A DNA stretch of 64,000 bases, taken from Burkholderiales bacterium (GTDB lineage Bacteria > Pseudomonadota > Gammaproteobacteria > Burkholderiales > Burkholderiaceae_C). Below are positions 8,528 through 16,180 of the stretch, piece by piece. How positions within the stretch are numbered: the first letter of the stretch is position 1; every line of letters begins with the position of its first letter. The notes beneath the pieces were generated by a model. The model had not been told where the DNA came from. It was given only the letters and a program-made list of their open reading frames with translations, and searched no databases. The stretch is taken from the NCBI GenBank assembly GCA_011391155.1, contig JAABRA010000110.1:25721-89720 (forward strand). Reading direction: 5' to 3'. A program made the translations under genes and the position numbers.

Positions 8528-10018
8528 CTAAGCCGCCTTGGCCGAAGGAAGCTTGGAGACCAGACGCAAGGACACTGTCAACCCTTCAAGCTGATAGTGC
8601 GGCCGCAGGAAGAACTTTGACTGATAGTAGCCAGGATTGCCTTCGACCTCTTCCACGACCACCTCTGCAGCCGCAAGAGGCTTACGGGCCTTGGTGCTTT
8701 CCGATGAGTTTGCGGGATCGCCGTCGACATACTGAAGAATCCAGTCCTGCAACCAGCGTTGCATATCGTCACGCTCTTTGAACGAGCCTACTTTGTCCCG
8801 TACGATGCATTTAAGGTAGTGCGCAAAACGACAGGTTGCGAACAGGTACGGCAGACGCGCAGCCAGGTTCGCATTGGCGGTGGCGTCAGGGTCATCGTAT
8901 TCCGCAGGTTTCTGGAGTGATTGCGCACCGATAAATGCTGCAAAATCACTGTTCTTGCGATGAATCAACGGCATGAAGCCGGCTTTTGCAAGTTCAGCTT
9001 CACGACGGTCAGCGATCGACACTTCCGTCGGGCATTTCATGTCAACGCCACCATCATCGGTCGGGAAGCTGTGGGTCGGCAGGTTTTCAACCGCGCCACC
9101 GGATTCAATCCCCCGAATTCGGGAGCACCAGCCAAACTCCTTGAAGGATCGATTGATATTGGTGGCCATCGCATAGGCCGCATTAGCCCATGTGTACTTG
9201 GAGCTGTCGGCGGCACCAGTGTCTTCTTCAAAATTAAAGGCTTCCACCGGGTTCGTCTTGGCGCCATAGGGCAACCTTGACAAGAAGCGTGGCATCGCCA
9301 AACCCAGGTATTTGGCATCGTCCGACTCGCGCAGCGACCGCCATGCTGCGTACTCCGGCGTTGAAAATATCTTGGTCAGATCCCGTGGATTTGAAAGCTC
9401 CTGCCATGAGTCCATTTGAAGCAGCGTTGGCGATGCACCCGTGATGAATGGCGCCATGGCGGCGGCCGATACTTTGGCCATTTCGGCAAGCAACTCGACG
9501 TCCGGTGCACTCTGGTCAAAATGGTAATCGCCGACGAGACAAGCAAAAGGTTCGCCACCAAACTGACCATACTCTTCTTCGTAGATTTTCTTGAACAGCG
9601 GGCTCTGGTCCCAATTGGTTCCTTTGTAGCGTTTGAGCGTCTTGCCAAGTTCTGCCTTGGAGATGTTCATCACACGGATCTTGAGTTGCTCGTCGGTCTC
9701 GGTGTTGTTGACCATGTAGTGCAAACCACGCCAGGCACCTTCGAGCTTCTGAAAGTCTTCGTGGTGAATAATCTGGTTGATCTGGTCAGACATCTTCTTG
9801 TCGATGGCCGCAATCATGTCCTCGATGGACTTGACGACGTCCTTGCCGATCAATTGAGTCTGGGCGAGCGCCTGCTGCGCAAGGGTCTGAACCGCTGCTT
9901 CGACGGCACTCTTTGCCTCGTCGGATTTGGGTTTGAATTCCTTTTGCAGCAATGAAGCCAGATCATTGCCTTCAAAGGTCACCGCCGCGAGTGCGGAACT
10001 ACTTTGGGTCTCTGCCAT
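8528..10018 (-). CDS. tssC: T6SS contractile sheath large subunit TssC
   Basis: TssC (VipB/EvpB) assembles with TssB into the contractile sheath around the Hcp tube. The 496 residues include the long N-terminal helical region, 'IHHEDFQKLEGAWRGLHYMV' with 'NTETDEQLKIRVMN', 'FGGEPFACLVGDYHFDQS', 'LAEMAKVSAAAMAPFITGAS', 'RSLRESDDAKYLGLAMPRF' and 'CSRIRGIESGGAVENLPTH', all strong family blocks. A GAGGAGC site precedes the ATG. It follows tssB after 41 bp, the usual sheath pair. Confidence 0.97.
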   Translation of the reverse strand: MAETQSSSALAAVTFEGNDLASLLQKEFKPKSDEAKSAVEAAVQTLAQQALAQTQLIGKDVVKSIEDMIAAIDKKMSDQINQIIHHEDFQKLEGAWRGLHYMVNNTETDEQLKIRVMNISKAELGKTLKRYKGTNWDQSPLFKKIYEEEYGQFGGEPFACLVGDYHFDQSAPDVELLAEMAKVSAAAMAPFITGASPTLLQMDSWQELSNPRDLTKIFSTPEYAAWRSLRESDDAKYLGLAMPRFLSRLPYGAKTNPVEAFNFEEDTGAADSSKYTWANAAYAMATNINRSFKEFGWCSRIRGIESGGAVENLPTHSFPTDDGGVDMKCPTEVSIADRREAELAKAGFMPLIHRKNSDFAAFIGAQSLQKPAEYDDPDATANANLAARLPYLFATCRFAHYLKCIVRDKVGSFKERDDMQRWLQDWILQYVDGDPANSSESTKARKPLAAAEVVVEEVEGNPGYYQSKFFLRPHYQLEGLTVSLRLVSKLPSAKAA

Positions 10019-10059
10019 TGAATGCTCCTCAATTCAGTGTTGGGTTGATCTTCTAAATC

Positions 10060-10569
10060 TTATTGGGGCTTCTCGTCCGCCGGTTTGGCAGAACTGGCCA
10101 AGGAGCTCAACAAGGCAGGATCTGCCAGCACTTTGGCTACCAACTCTTCCGCGCCGGTCTTGCCATCCATGTAGGTGACCAGATTCTGAAGCTGTTGGCG
10201 CGCGTCGAGGAGCTTGCTCAGCGAGTCCACTTTTTTTGCCACCGCTGCCGGCGAAAAGTCGTCCATGCTTTCGAACGTCAGGTCAACGCTCATGTTGCCT
10301 TCGCCGGTCAGCGCATTGGGCACCTGAAACGCAACACGCGGCTTCATAGCTTTCATGCGTGAGTCGAAATTGTCAACGTCAACTTCCAGAAATTTACGAT
10401 CGGTCACTGGAGCGAGGGGGTCGGAGGGTTTTCCCGACAGATCTGACAGCACCCCCATGACGAAGGGCAACTGCACCTTCTTCTGGGCGCCGTATAGCTC
10501 AACATCGTATTCAATCTGTACGCGCGGAGCCCGGTTGCGTGCGATGAACTTTTGACTGCTGGTTGCCAT
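10060..10569 (-). CDS. tssB: T6SS contractile sheath small subunit TssB
   Basis: TssB (VipA) is the partner of TssC in the contractile sheath. The 169-residue product has the family sequence 'RAPRVQIEYDVELYGAQKK', 'LPFVMGVLSDLSG', 'DRKFLEVDVDNFDSRMKAM' and 'LTFESMDDFSP'. I start it at ATG 10569, preceded by AAGGA; another ATG lies 5 codons earlier. In TagJ-bearing systems this N-terminus is the TagJ binding site, which fits the tagJ gene downstream. Confidence 0.96.
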   Translation of the reverse strand: MATSSQKFIARNRAPRVQIEYDVELYGAQKKVQLPFVMGVLSDLSGKPSDPLAPVTDRKFLEVDVDNFDSRMKAMKPRVAFQVPNALTGEGNMSVDLTFESMDDFSPAAVAKKVDSLSKLLDARQQLQNLVTYMDGKTGAEELVAKVLADPALLSSLASSAKPADEKPQ

Positions 10570-10624
10570 AGGAATATCCTTCAACGGTTAAGGTTCTTGA
10601 AATATAAACGACCGACGGACGGCA

Positions 10625-11656
10625 TCAGAAACCACTATCCAGATTAACGCTATCAGGGTCAACCCCCATGACCCGTGCCGCCTCATTCAGGGCCTCGGGC
10701 GCGAGTTCCTTGATCAACTGAAGGAAGTTGTGGTTGATCAGCCGGCGCGCTCGCCGCAACAGCAACTGTGCAGGGTTCGTCGGTTCTGTACGGTCCAGGT
10801 ATTCACAAACCATGTCGATCGCACGCACGGCATCATCACGCGACGTTATGGCGCCCAACGCGCCCTTGGGACGAATGTCACCAATGCCCTGGTTCGGCGC
10901 GCCATGCCCGACGTCAGCATCACCCGTGACATCGACAGGCTGCGTCGGCATCAGGCTTTGAACGCCTTTGAGCAAATCCAGCAGCGGCCGCAAATCGGGC
11001 GCCGCAGAGACGCCGAATCGATCATTCATGACTTCGGCCAATGCCTTCACGGCGGCCATGGCCTTCTGCGGTTGATCGCCCAAGTCCGGATTTTCAGCGA
11101 TCGCCGAGACGATCATTTGCTCCAATTGCTCCCTCGAAAGCGGCGTCTCTTCCGCTTTGGCAGCCATCTGATTCAGTGCTACCAATACCGATCGAACGCG
11201 AACCGAACCTGTTCCCCGAAGATTAAACAGAACACACTGCCGCAAGTCGCCGAGCAGACCATCCGGGTCGGGCAGCATGGCCAGAGCGTTCGCACGCGCA
11301 TAGGGGTCGCCATCATCGGGGTCGCACAACGGATGCAGGCGTTCCCAGAAATTGGAGAGCAGGCCCTCAATCAATCGCAAACCCGGAGACAAGGCAGAAA
11401 AACCACGCAAATTAATGCTTGCCCTGAGCCAAAGCAAAGCGATGCGGATATCACGGGAGCGCCCGAGCAAGGCTTCAGACTTCTCGAGTACATCCCCCCA
11501 GTCTGGTGGCTCACCGGCCGCAAACTGTGTTTCTGGCTTCCCTTGAGCAACCCGGTTCAGCTCCAGGAAGTCGCTGTCGTACTCGAGATCTTTCCCGCAC
11601 GGCTCGTCGGAATCCGGCAAAGGCTGAAGCCACAACTCGACTAAAGACATATCCAT
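10625..11656 (-). CDS. tssA: T6SS cap/baseplate protein TssA
   Basis: TssA carries an N-terminal ImpA_N domain ('LWLQPLPDSDEPCGKDLEYD' with 'WGDVLEKSEALLGRSRDIR') and helps polymerise the sheath and tube. The product is 343 residues from ATG 11656, which has a GGGA site; 46 more codons lie in frame upstream but are not family-like. The C-terminal part ends in 'RRARRLINHNFLQLIKELAPEAL', as in short TssA proteins with an IMP/C-terminal oligomerisation domain. It is the first gene of the minus-strand cluster, so the promoter should lie in 11657-12073. Confidence 0.92.
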   Translation of the reverse strand: MDMSLVELWLQPLPDSDEPCGKDLEYDSDFLELNRVAQGKPETQFAAGEPPDWGDVLEKSEALLGRSRDIRIALLWLRASINLRGFSALSPGLRLIEGLLSNFWERLHPLCDPDDGDPYARANALAMLPDPDGLLGDLRQCVLFNLRGTGSVRVRSVLVALNQMAAKAEETPLSREQLEQMIVSAIAENPDLGDQPQKAMAAVKALAEVMNDRFGVSAAPDLRPLLDLLKGVQSLMPTQPVDVTGDADVGHGAPNQGIGDIRPKGALGAITSRDDAVRAIDMVCEYLDRTEPTNPAQLLLRRARRLINHNFLQLIKELAPEALNEAARVMGVDPDSVNLDSGF

Positions 11657-12073
11657 CTCGTCACTTCCCTTTTGAAGCCGCATTTCCAATAAAACCAAGA
11701 ACTGTTTGATGCAGATCAACAATTGACTGAAACTTCCGGTATCTTGCCGTACTAACTGATCAGACGCAATGCAGATCCGAAATTTCTTCCTCACTTGCGC
11801 ACAAAAGTCACATCACGATGGCGCAGGGGCTACACCTTCATGCAGTAGTAACGCTTTGCACGGATGATCGGCCCGCAGGGACTTCACAGCGCCTTGAATC
11901 GCACTACACTGCATCGATTCGGGTTAGTTCTTGCGGCCGTGACACATTGGGGGCGGTTGTCCACAAACCCAGTGAATTTGTCCCGAATGTCCCAGCCGGT
12001 TTGAACAGCCTGATTCGAGGGCTCTTTTTCCCAAAAATGCTGCCAAATTGAACGCTTTTGGATTCGATGACAT
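11657..12073. promoter_or_regulatory. divergent intergenic region between tssA and the FecR gene
   Basis: These 417 bp separate the starts of tssA (minus) and the FecR-domain gene (plus), so both promoters should lie here. The region is richer in A and T than the surrounding genes. I looked for a sigma-54 GG-N10-GC element in front of tssA and did not find a convincing one, and I see no clear -35/-10 pair. Frames crossing the region on either strand look like shadows. Confidence 0.5.
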
Positions 12074-13417
12074 ATGCCAGTTAAGTCCTTGCTCGCTTTG
12101 GCCCGCGCCATCCTGATTACCCAGGTTTTCTGGGGGTCGGCTGCAATTGCTGCTGAACTGCCAGCACGTTTCGGTTCGGTTTACCGGATTAGCGGCTCGA
12201 TCTCGGCTGTTGACGCCACCACGGGTAGCGCTCGTGAACTCAAAGCCGGCGATGTCTTGAACGTTGGAGATCAGATCCGCGCAGCCCCGACTGGCGAAGC
12301 CCTTGTGCGCACGGATGATGCCGGCTTCATTGCGGTACGGCCGAACTCCGCTTTTACTATGGAACGCTTCAGTGCAAAGAATGCGGGTGACGAAAAGCTC
12401 TCCTTGAGGATCTTCTCCGGGGCCTTGCGCCTGATCACGGGCTGGATCGGAAGCCGGAAGAAAGACAACTACCAAATCGTGACGGCAACCGCGACGATCG
12501 GCATAAGGGGCACCGATCATGAGCCCTATGTGCTCTCTACAGAACTCGCTGCGGAACACCAGCAGCCCGAAGGCACGTATAACAAAGTCAACAAAGGCGG
12601 GACCTCGTTAAGGGCCGCGGGTGCCAGAATTTCCATTGATGCCGGGCAAGTTGGATTTGCCCCGTCGTTGCCAGCCGACCGGACCCGCAGTTTGATGACG
12701 GTCTTGATGCCTGTGCTGCTCGAACGAGTGCCCAGCTTCTTCGTCGCGGGGATGTTCGATGCGGAACTGGACCAACTGACATCACAAGCCCTGCCAGGTG
12801 CGCCCGTTGCCAGCGGCACAAGCGTGCCGCCATCAACTGCAACGACAGCGCCAGTCTCCGCAGGACCACAAACGGACAGAGCCACTGCCCCGCAGGCCCC
12901 TGCGACCCAGAGCGCCGGATCAAGCGAGCCACCGCAGAACACCGGAACCCCTTCGCCCACCGCAAGCCCGCCGGCGATAACGATCCCCGGCCCGTCACCG
13001 TGCCGCCCAAAGGAAATCGCCGAGGCCTGGCTTGAGCAACTGGACTCTGCAGTGACTCAACGGAACCCTCAACTTTATGTTGACATGTTCGCCCAGCATG
13101 CAAAGGTCACCGCACAGGTTCGTGACGGGGAAGGGAAATACATCGAATTCGTGTTTACCCGCAATGAGCTGGCGAAAAGCACATTCGCGTCCCTGAACCG
13201 TTTGACCCAGTTTGAATCCCGGAGGATCTCCGTGAAAGCGACGCCCGGTGCGAACTCCACACCAAAGCGATGCAACAGGGTCGCGATTGAGTCCGTCGTC
13301 CTCGAAAGCGGTGTACGCGACGGGCAAAGCTACCGGATCGAATCCACCGAGAAGTTCACGATCGAGTCAACGGCTGGCGGCTGGCTGGCTGTTGACGCCT
13401 CAACCAAGCAACGATAG
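12074..13417 (+). CDS. secreted FecR-domain protein with NTF2-like C-terminus
   Basis: The 447-residue product starts with a signal peptide (about 1-27, ending AAIAA). A FecR domain follows (about 33-170), recognisable by 'GDVLNVGDQIRAAPTGEALV', 'FSGALRLITGWIG' and 'IVTATATIGIRGTDHE'. Residues about 245-310 form a Pro/Ser/Thr/Ala-rich linker. The last ~135 residues ('EIAEAWLEQLDSAVTQRN', 'LYVDMFAQHAKVTAQV', 'GGWLAVDASTKQR') look like an NTF2/SnoaL-type alpha+beta fold. There is no transmembrane helix or TonB box, so it is not a classical FecR anti-sigma regulator. The periplasmic location and the position next to tssA suggest a T6SS-associated or envelope role; this is inference. Confidence 0.75.
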   Translation: MPVKSLLALARAILITQVFWGSAAIAAELPARFGSVYRISGSISAVDATTGSARELKAGDVLNVGDQIRAAPTGEALVRTDDAGFIAVRPNSAFTMERFSAKNAGDEKLSLRIFSGALRLITGWIGSRKKDNYQIVTATATIGIRGTDHEPYVLSTELAAEHQQPEGTYNKVNKGGTSLRAAGARISIDAGQVGFAPSLPADRTRSLMTVLMPVLLERVPSFFVAGMFDAELDQLTSQALPGAPVASGTSVPPSTATTAPVSAGPQTDRATAPQAPATQSAGSSEPPQNTGTPSPTASPPAITIPGPSPCRPKEIAEAWLEQLDSAVTQRNPQLYVDMFAQHAKVTAQVRDGEGKYIEFVFTRNELAKSTFASLNRLTQFESRRISVKATPGANSTPKRCNRVAIESVVLESGVRDGQSYRIESTEKFTIESTAGGWLAVDASTKQR

Positions 13418-13439
13418 CGCCTTGGTCTCCATGCAGGAC

Positions 13440-13461
13440 CCGGCGCTTTGATTCGCGCCGG
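13440..13461. terminator. hairpin between convergent FecR and GlcG genes
   Basis: CCGGCGC (13440-13446) pairs exactly with GCGCCGG (13455-13461) around an 8-nt loop. It lies between the two convergent stops but lacks a clean T-tract on either strand, so a role in termination is only likely by position. Confidence 0.35.
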
Positions 13462-13501
13462 AAAACAGGCAACGGATGAGAGATCGAGCACCACTCACGG
13501 G

Positions 13502-13909
13502 TTAGAGACCGATGGCCGCGATCCCGGCCCTGGCGATCTGCGCGTCTTCGGTCGATTTGACACCGCTCACCCCAACCGCACCCAGGCACTGGCCGTCCTT
13601 CATGATCGGAACGCCACCTTCCAGTAGTCCCTTCAGGTCGGGTGCGCTCAGAAAGGACATCCGGCCACCGTTGATCATGTCCTCATAAACCTTGCTCTCT
13701 CGCTGGCCCATGGCGGCGGTGTTGGCCTTGGCCGGTGCGATGTGCGCGGAAATCGGCGCCGCGCCGTCCAGGCGGTGCAGGTGCAGCAAGTGACCGCCAC
13801 CGTCCACGATGGCAATGGTCACGGCCCATTTGTTCTTGAGCGCTTCGGCCTCGGCCGCGGCGGCGATGGCCTTGACATCGGCGGATTCGAGGGCATATGT
13901 GTTTTTCAT
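13502..13909 (-). CDS. GlcG/HbpS-family haem-degrading-like protein
   Basis: The 135-residue product belongs to the GlcG/HbpS (DUF336) family of small cytosolic or exported proteins; members bind haem, sense redox state or accompany glycolate and diol catabolism. Family blocks are 'ALKNKWAVTIAIVDGGGHLL', 'RLDGAAPISAHIAPAKA' and 'GGVPIMKDGQCLGAVGVSG'. I start it at ATG 13909, which begins the conserved region; the frame remains open upstream. It stands alone, convergent to the FecR gene and divergent from the BI-1 gene. No signal peptide is visible, so the biochemical role is unknown. Confidence 0.85.
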   Translation of the reverse strand: MKNTYALESADVKAIAAAAEAEALKNKWAVTIAIVDGGGHLLHLHRLDGAAPISAHIAPAKANTAAMGQRESKVYEDMINGGRMSFLSAPDLKGLLEGGVPIMKDGQCLGAVGVSGVKSTEDAQIARAGIAAIGL

Positions 13910-14111
13910 GGCGGTGGTTCCCGGTTTGCGGTGTTCAAAAGCTGTGAGCATAGCTTTCCAGGCAGTTGGCGTTACCCCCATCCAGGGTAAAACGCTATTC
14001 ACCAGAATTCCCACACAGCCTGAAGGAATCGCGGTCCGGGAATCTTTTTGCATTTTCGGTGTCCACTACACTACGACGGCTGCAAGGTGCAGCCAACAAG
14101 GAGTCTGAAAC

Positions 14112-14813
14112 ATGAATGATCGAGTGCAAACCATTGACCAAGGCACAGGTTTCGGCCAGGCTGCCTCGCAGGTTGAACGCAACAAAGTTCTGCGCAACAC
14201 CTACTGGCTGCTGGCCCTGAGCCTGCTTCCCACCGTGCTGGGTGCCTGGCTGGGTGTGGCGACGGGCATTACCAAGTCATTGAGCGGCGGCTTGGGACTG
14301 ATCGTCTTTCTGGGCGGCGCGTTCGGTTTCATCTACGCCATCAACAAGACCAAAAATTCAGCGGCGGGCGTGCCAGTCCTGTTGGGTTTCACCTTCTTCA
14401 TGGGCTTGATGCTGTCACGCATGATCGCCATGGTGCTGGGCTTCAAGAACGGCCCGGACCTGATCATGACGGCATTCGGTGGTACGGCCGGCGTCTTCTT
14501 TGTGATGGCCAGCCTGTCCAGCGTCATCAAGCGTGACCTGTCGGGCATGGGCAAGTGGCTGTTCGTCGGCGCGCTGGCCATCCTGGTCGGCGGCATCATC
14601 AACGTCTTTGTAGGTTCCACCGCCGGCATGATGGCGATCTCCGTCATGGCCATCGGCGTGTTCAGTGCCTACATGCTGTACGGCCTGAAGCAGATTATCG
14701 ATGGCGGAGAAACCAACTACATCAGCGCCACGCTGGCCCTGTACCTGGACATCATCAACGTATTCCAGAGCCTGTTGGCCTTGCTGGGCATCATGGGAGG
14801 CGAACGCGACTGA
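14112..14813 (+). CDS. Bax inhibitor-1/YccA family membrane protein
   Basis: The product has 233 residues, a short polar N-terminus and seven hydrophobic segments, as in BI-1 proteins (YccA/YbhL group), which in bacteria are inner-membrane proteins linked to FtsH control or calcium/proton leak. Diagnostic pieces are 'NKVLRNTYWLLALSLLPT', 'GFTFFMGLMLSRMI', 'TAFGGTAGVFFVMAS' and the C-terminal 'ALYLDIINVFQSLLALLGI'. An AAGGAG site lies 9 bp before the ATG. A strong terminator follows at 14857. Confidence 0.93.
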   Translation: MNDRVQTIDQGTGFGQAASQVERNKVLRNTYWLLALSLLPTVLGAWLGVATGITKSLSGGLGLIVFLGGAFGFIYAINKTKNSAAGVPVLLGFTFFMGLMLSRMIAMVLGFKNGPDLIMTAFGGTAGVFFVMASLSSVIKRDLSGMGKWLFVGALAILVGGIINVFVGSTAGMMAISVMAIGVFSAYMLYGLKQIIDGGETNYISATLALYLDIINVFQSLLALLGIMGGERD

Positions 14814-14856
14814 ACGGTATGTTTCGGGGGTGGCCGCGCCAACCCCCTAAAAAAAG

Positions 14857-14878
14857 AAGGGCCTGCGGGCCCTTTTTT
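14857..14878 (+). terminator. Rho-independent terminator after the BI-1 gene
   Basis: AAGGGCC (14857-14863) pairs with GGCCCTT (14868-14874) around a 4-nt loop and runs into a T6 tract ending at 14878. It lies 43 bp after the BI-1 stop. Confidence 0.9.
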
Positions 14879-14952
14879 GATGTCCCGGCCGGGCAGCGGG
14901 CAAAATGCGCCACGCGCCCTTCCGTGTCTGCTGAACCTAGTCCGCGCCCCCG

Positions 14953-15345
14953 ATGTCCCTCGCCTATTCCTTGCTCAAAACGACCCACATGACACTGGTG
15001 GGCGCCAGCGTGCTGCTCTTCGTGTTGCGTGGCGTGGCCACGCTGGGGGCGGCGCGATGGCCCATGAACAAAACTGTGCGGCGGATCAGCGTGGCCATTG
15101 ACACCAGCTTGCTGATAGCCGGCGTCAGCCTGTGGTGGATGCTGGGGATGAACACGACCGGTCAGGCCTGGCTGGGCGTCAAGCTTCTGCTGCTGCCGGT
15201 TTACGTGATCCTGGGTTCCTTCGCACTCAAGCGGGCCCAGGGTCGTGGGGCCAGGGCGGTGTTTTTCGTGCTGGCATTGGCTACCGTCAGCTTAATGGTG
15301 GCAGTGGCCGTGACGCATCACCCTCTGGGGCCATGGGCGCACTGA
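14953..15345 (+). CDS. SirB2-family membrane protein
   Basis: A 130-residue membrane protein with four hydrophobic helices. It matches the SirB2 family ('LLKTTHMTLVGASVLLFVLR', 'GARWP'-like text, 'VSLWWMLGMN', 'WLGVKLLLLPVYVILGSFAL'). The biochemical role is unknown. It overlaps the next gene by 13 bp, so the two are probably translated together. Confidence 0.88.
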   Translation: MSLAYSLLKTTHMTLVGASVLLFVLRGVATLGAARWPMNKTVRRISVAIDTSLLIAGVSLWWMLGMNTTGQAWLGVKLLLLPVYVILGSFALKRAQGRGARAVFFVLALATVSLMVAVAVTHHPLGPWAH

Positions 15346-15722
15346 CATCTTCAGGCAAGGTACGCCAGGCGCTACTGGTCACGGCGGGCGTGATTTCGCT
15401 GGGCTTGGGCTTGCTCGGCGTCGTCTTGCCGGGCTTGCCCACGACGCCTTTTGTGCTGCTGGCCGCAGCGTGCTTTGCCAAAGCCTCCCCTCGTTTGCAC
15501 CAGTGGCTCACTTGCCACCGTTTTCTGGGGCCCATGGTGCGCGATTGGGAGGCCCATCACTCCCTGCCGCTGCGGGTCAAGTGGATTTCCACAACACTCA
15601 TGATGAGCATGGTGGGTCTCTCCGCCTGGCAATTCATGGGCCGACCGTGGTTGCAGTCCGTCCTGCTCGGCTTCGGTCTGCTCGGCGCATGGGTGGTGTG
15701 GCGTATTCCGACACGACGATAA
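15333..15722 (+). CDS. YbaN/DUF454 family inner-membrane protein
   Basis: The product is 129 residues from ATG 15333 and is recognised by the DUF454 signature 'GVISLGLGLLGVVLPGLPTT' with 'PFVLLAAACFAKASPR' and 'FLGPMVRDWEAH'. Two or three hydrophobic segments are visible. The frame is open further upstream inside the SirB2 gene, but the family sequence begins at this start. Function unknown; inner-membrane location is predicted from the hydrophobic segments. Confidence 0.88.
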   Translation: MGALTSSGKVRQALLVTAGVISLGLGLLGVVLPGLPTTPFVLLAAACFAKASPRLHQWLTCHRFLGPMVRDWEAHHSLPLRVKWISTTLMMSMVGLSAWQFMGRPWLQSVLLGFGLLGAWVVWRIPTRR

Positions 15723-15848
15723 GTTGAGACTCCCGGCCTGACCTCTTGAACAACCGGAACTGCGTCCGGGTCAGGCGGCAGCACCACTGAAGGCCAATGT
15801 TCGCGCCGTTCGCGGCTTTTTATGCATAAATGGGCTAACGCCAGCATG

Positions 15849-15887
15849 AAATGGTCACTGTTAGCTATTATTTTTAATAGTCTCAAG
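15849..15887 (+). repeat. interspersed ~40-bp repeat, copy A
   Basis: The copy reads AAATGGTCACTGTTAGCTAT and continues through a T-rich centre into AATAGTCTCAAGC. It matches the other copies in the AATGGTCA head, the GCTA core and the following imperfect TAGC half. It is purely intergenic. Confidence 0.7.
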
Positions 15888-16059
15888 CACTGACCGACCT
15901 GAAAAAGCGGCATTTTGCCCTTTGGGCGGCCCCGCAGGGGACCCATCACGGGGAGCAATCTGCCCTAAAAATGGCGATAAACATGCTTGCGGCAAACGCC
16001 GGTTGAAACAGCCGGCACCCCTTCGCTCACGCTCCAAACCGGGTTGTATCAAAAGGCAG

Positions 16060-16092
16060 AAAGCCTGCTGTCGATGCGACAGCAGGCTTTTT
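16060..16092. terminator. strong terminator between ybaN and the rhlE-type gene
   Basis: A 14-bp perfect stem (16060-16073 with 16077-16090) around an ATG loop ends in TTTTT on the plus strand. The minus side has an interrupted T-run. It may serve the helicase gene, which ends at 16181, as well as any plus-strand transcript. Confidence 0.8.
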
Positions 16093-16180
16093 GGTCTGGA
16101 TGCGTATTTGCGCCGCACTCAGGGCGGCCCTGGAAGCACGGTCTGCAAAGCGAATCGTCTTATTCTGGCGACCGCCGGCT

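Larger units (their letters stand above)
15723..16180. other. 458-bp intergenic region with a repeat and a terminator
   Basis: The gap lies between convergent ybaN and the helicase gene. It contains one copy of the interspersed repeat (15849-15887) and a strong terminator hairpin (16060-16092). No convincing coding frame or tRNA is present. Confidence 0.6.

Noticed and set aside
11924..12559. A 211-codon minus-strand frame across the tssA-FecR gap
   Set aside because: Most of it lies antisense to the FecR gene's signal peptide and domain; its start has no ribosome site and the product is unlike any family I know.
13938..13957. AAAGCT/AGCTTT inverted repeat upstream of the GlcG gene
   Set aside because: The arms are only 6 bp and such a pair is expected by chance; no promoter elements frame it.
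13931..13960. Possible seventh copy of the interspersed repeat (AGCTGTGAGCATAGCTTTCC)
   Set aside because: It lacks the AATGGTCA head and matches only the AGCT core.
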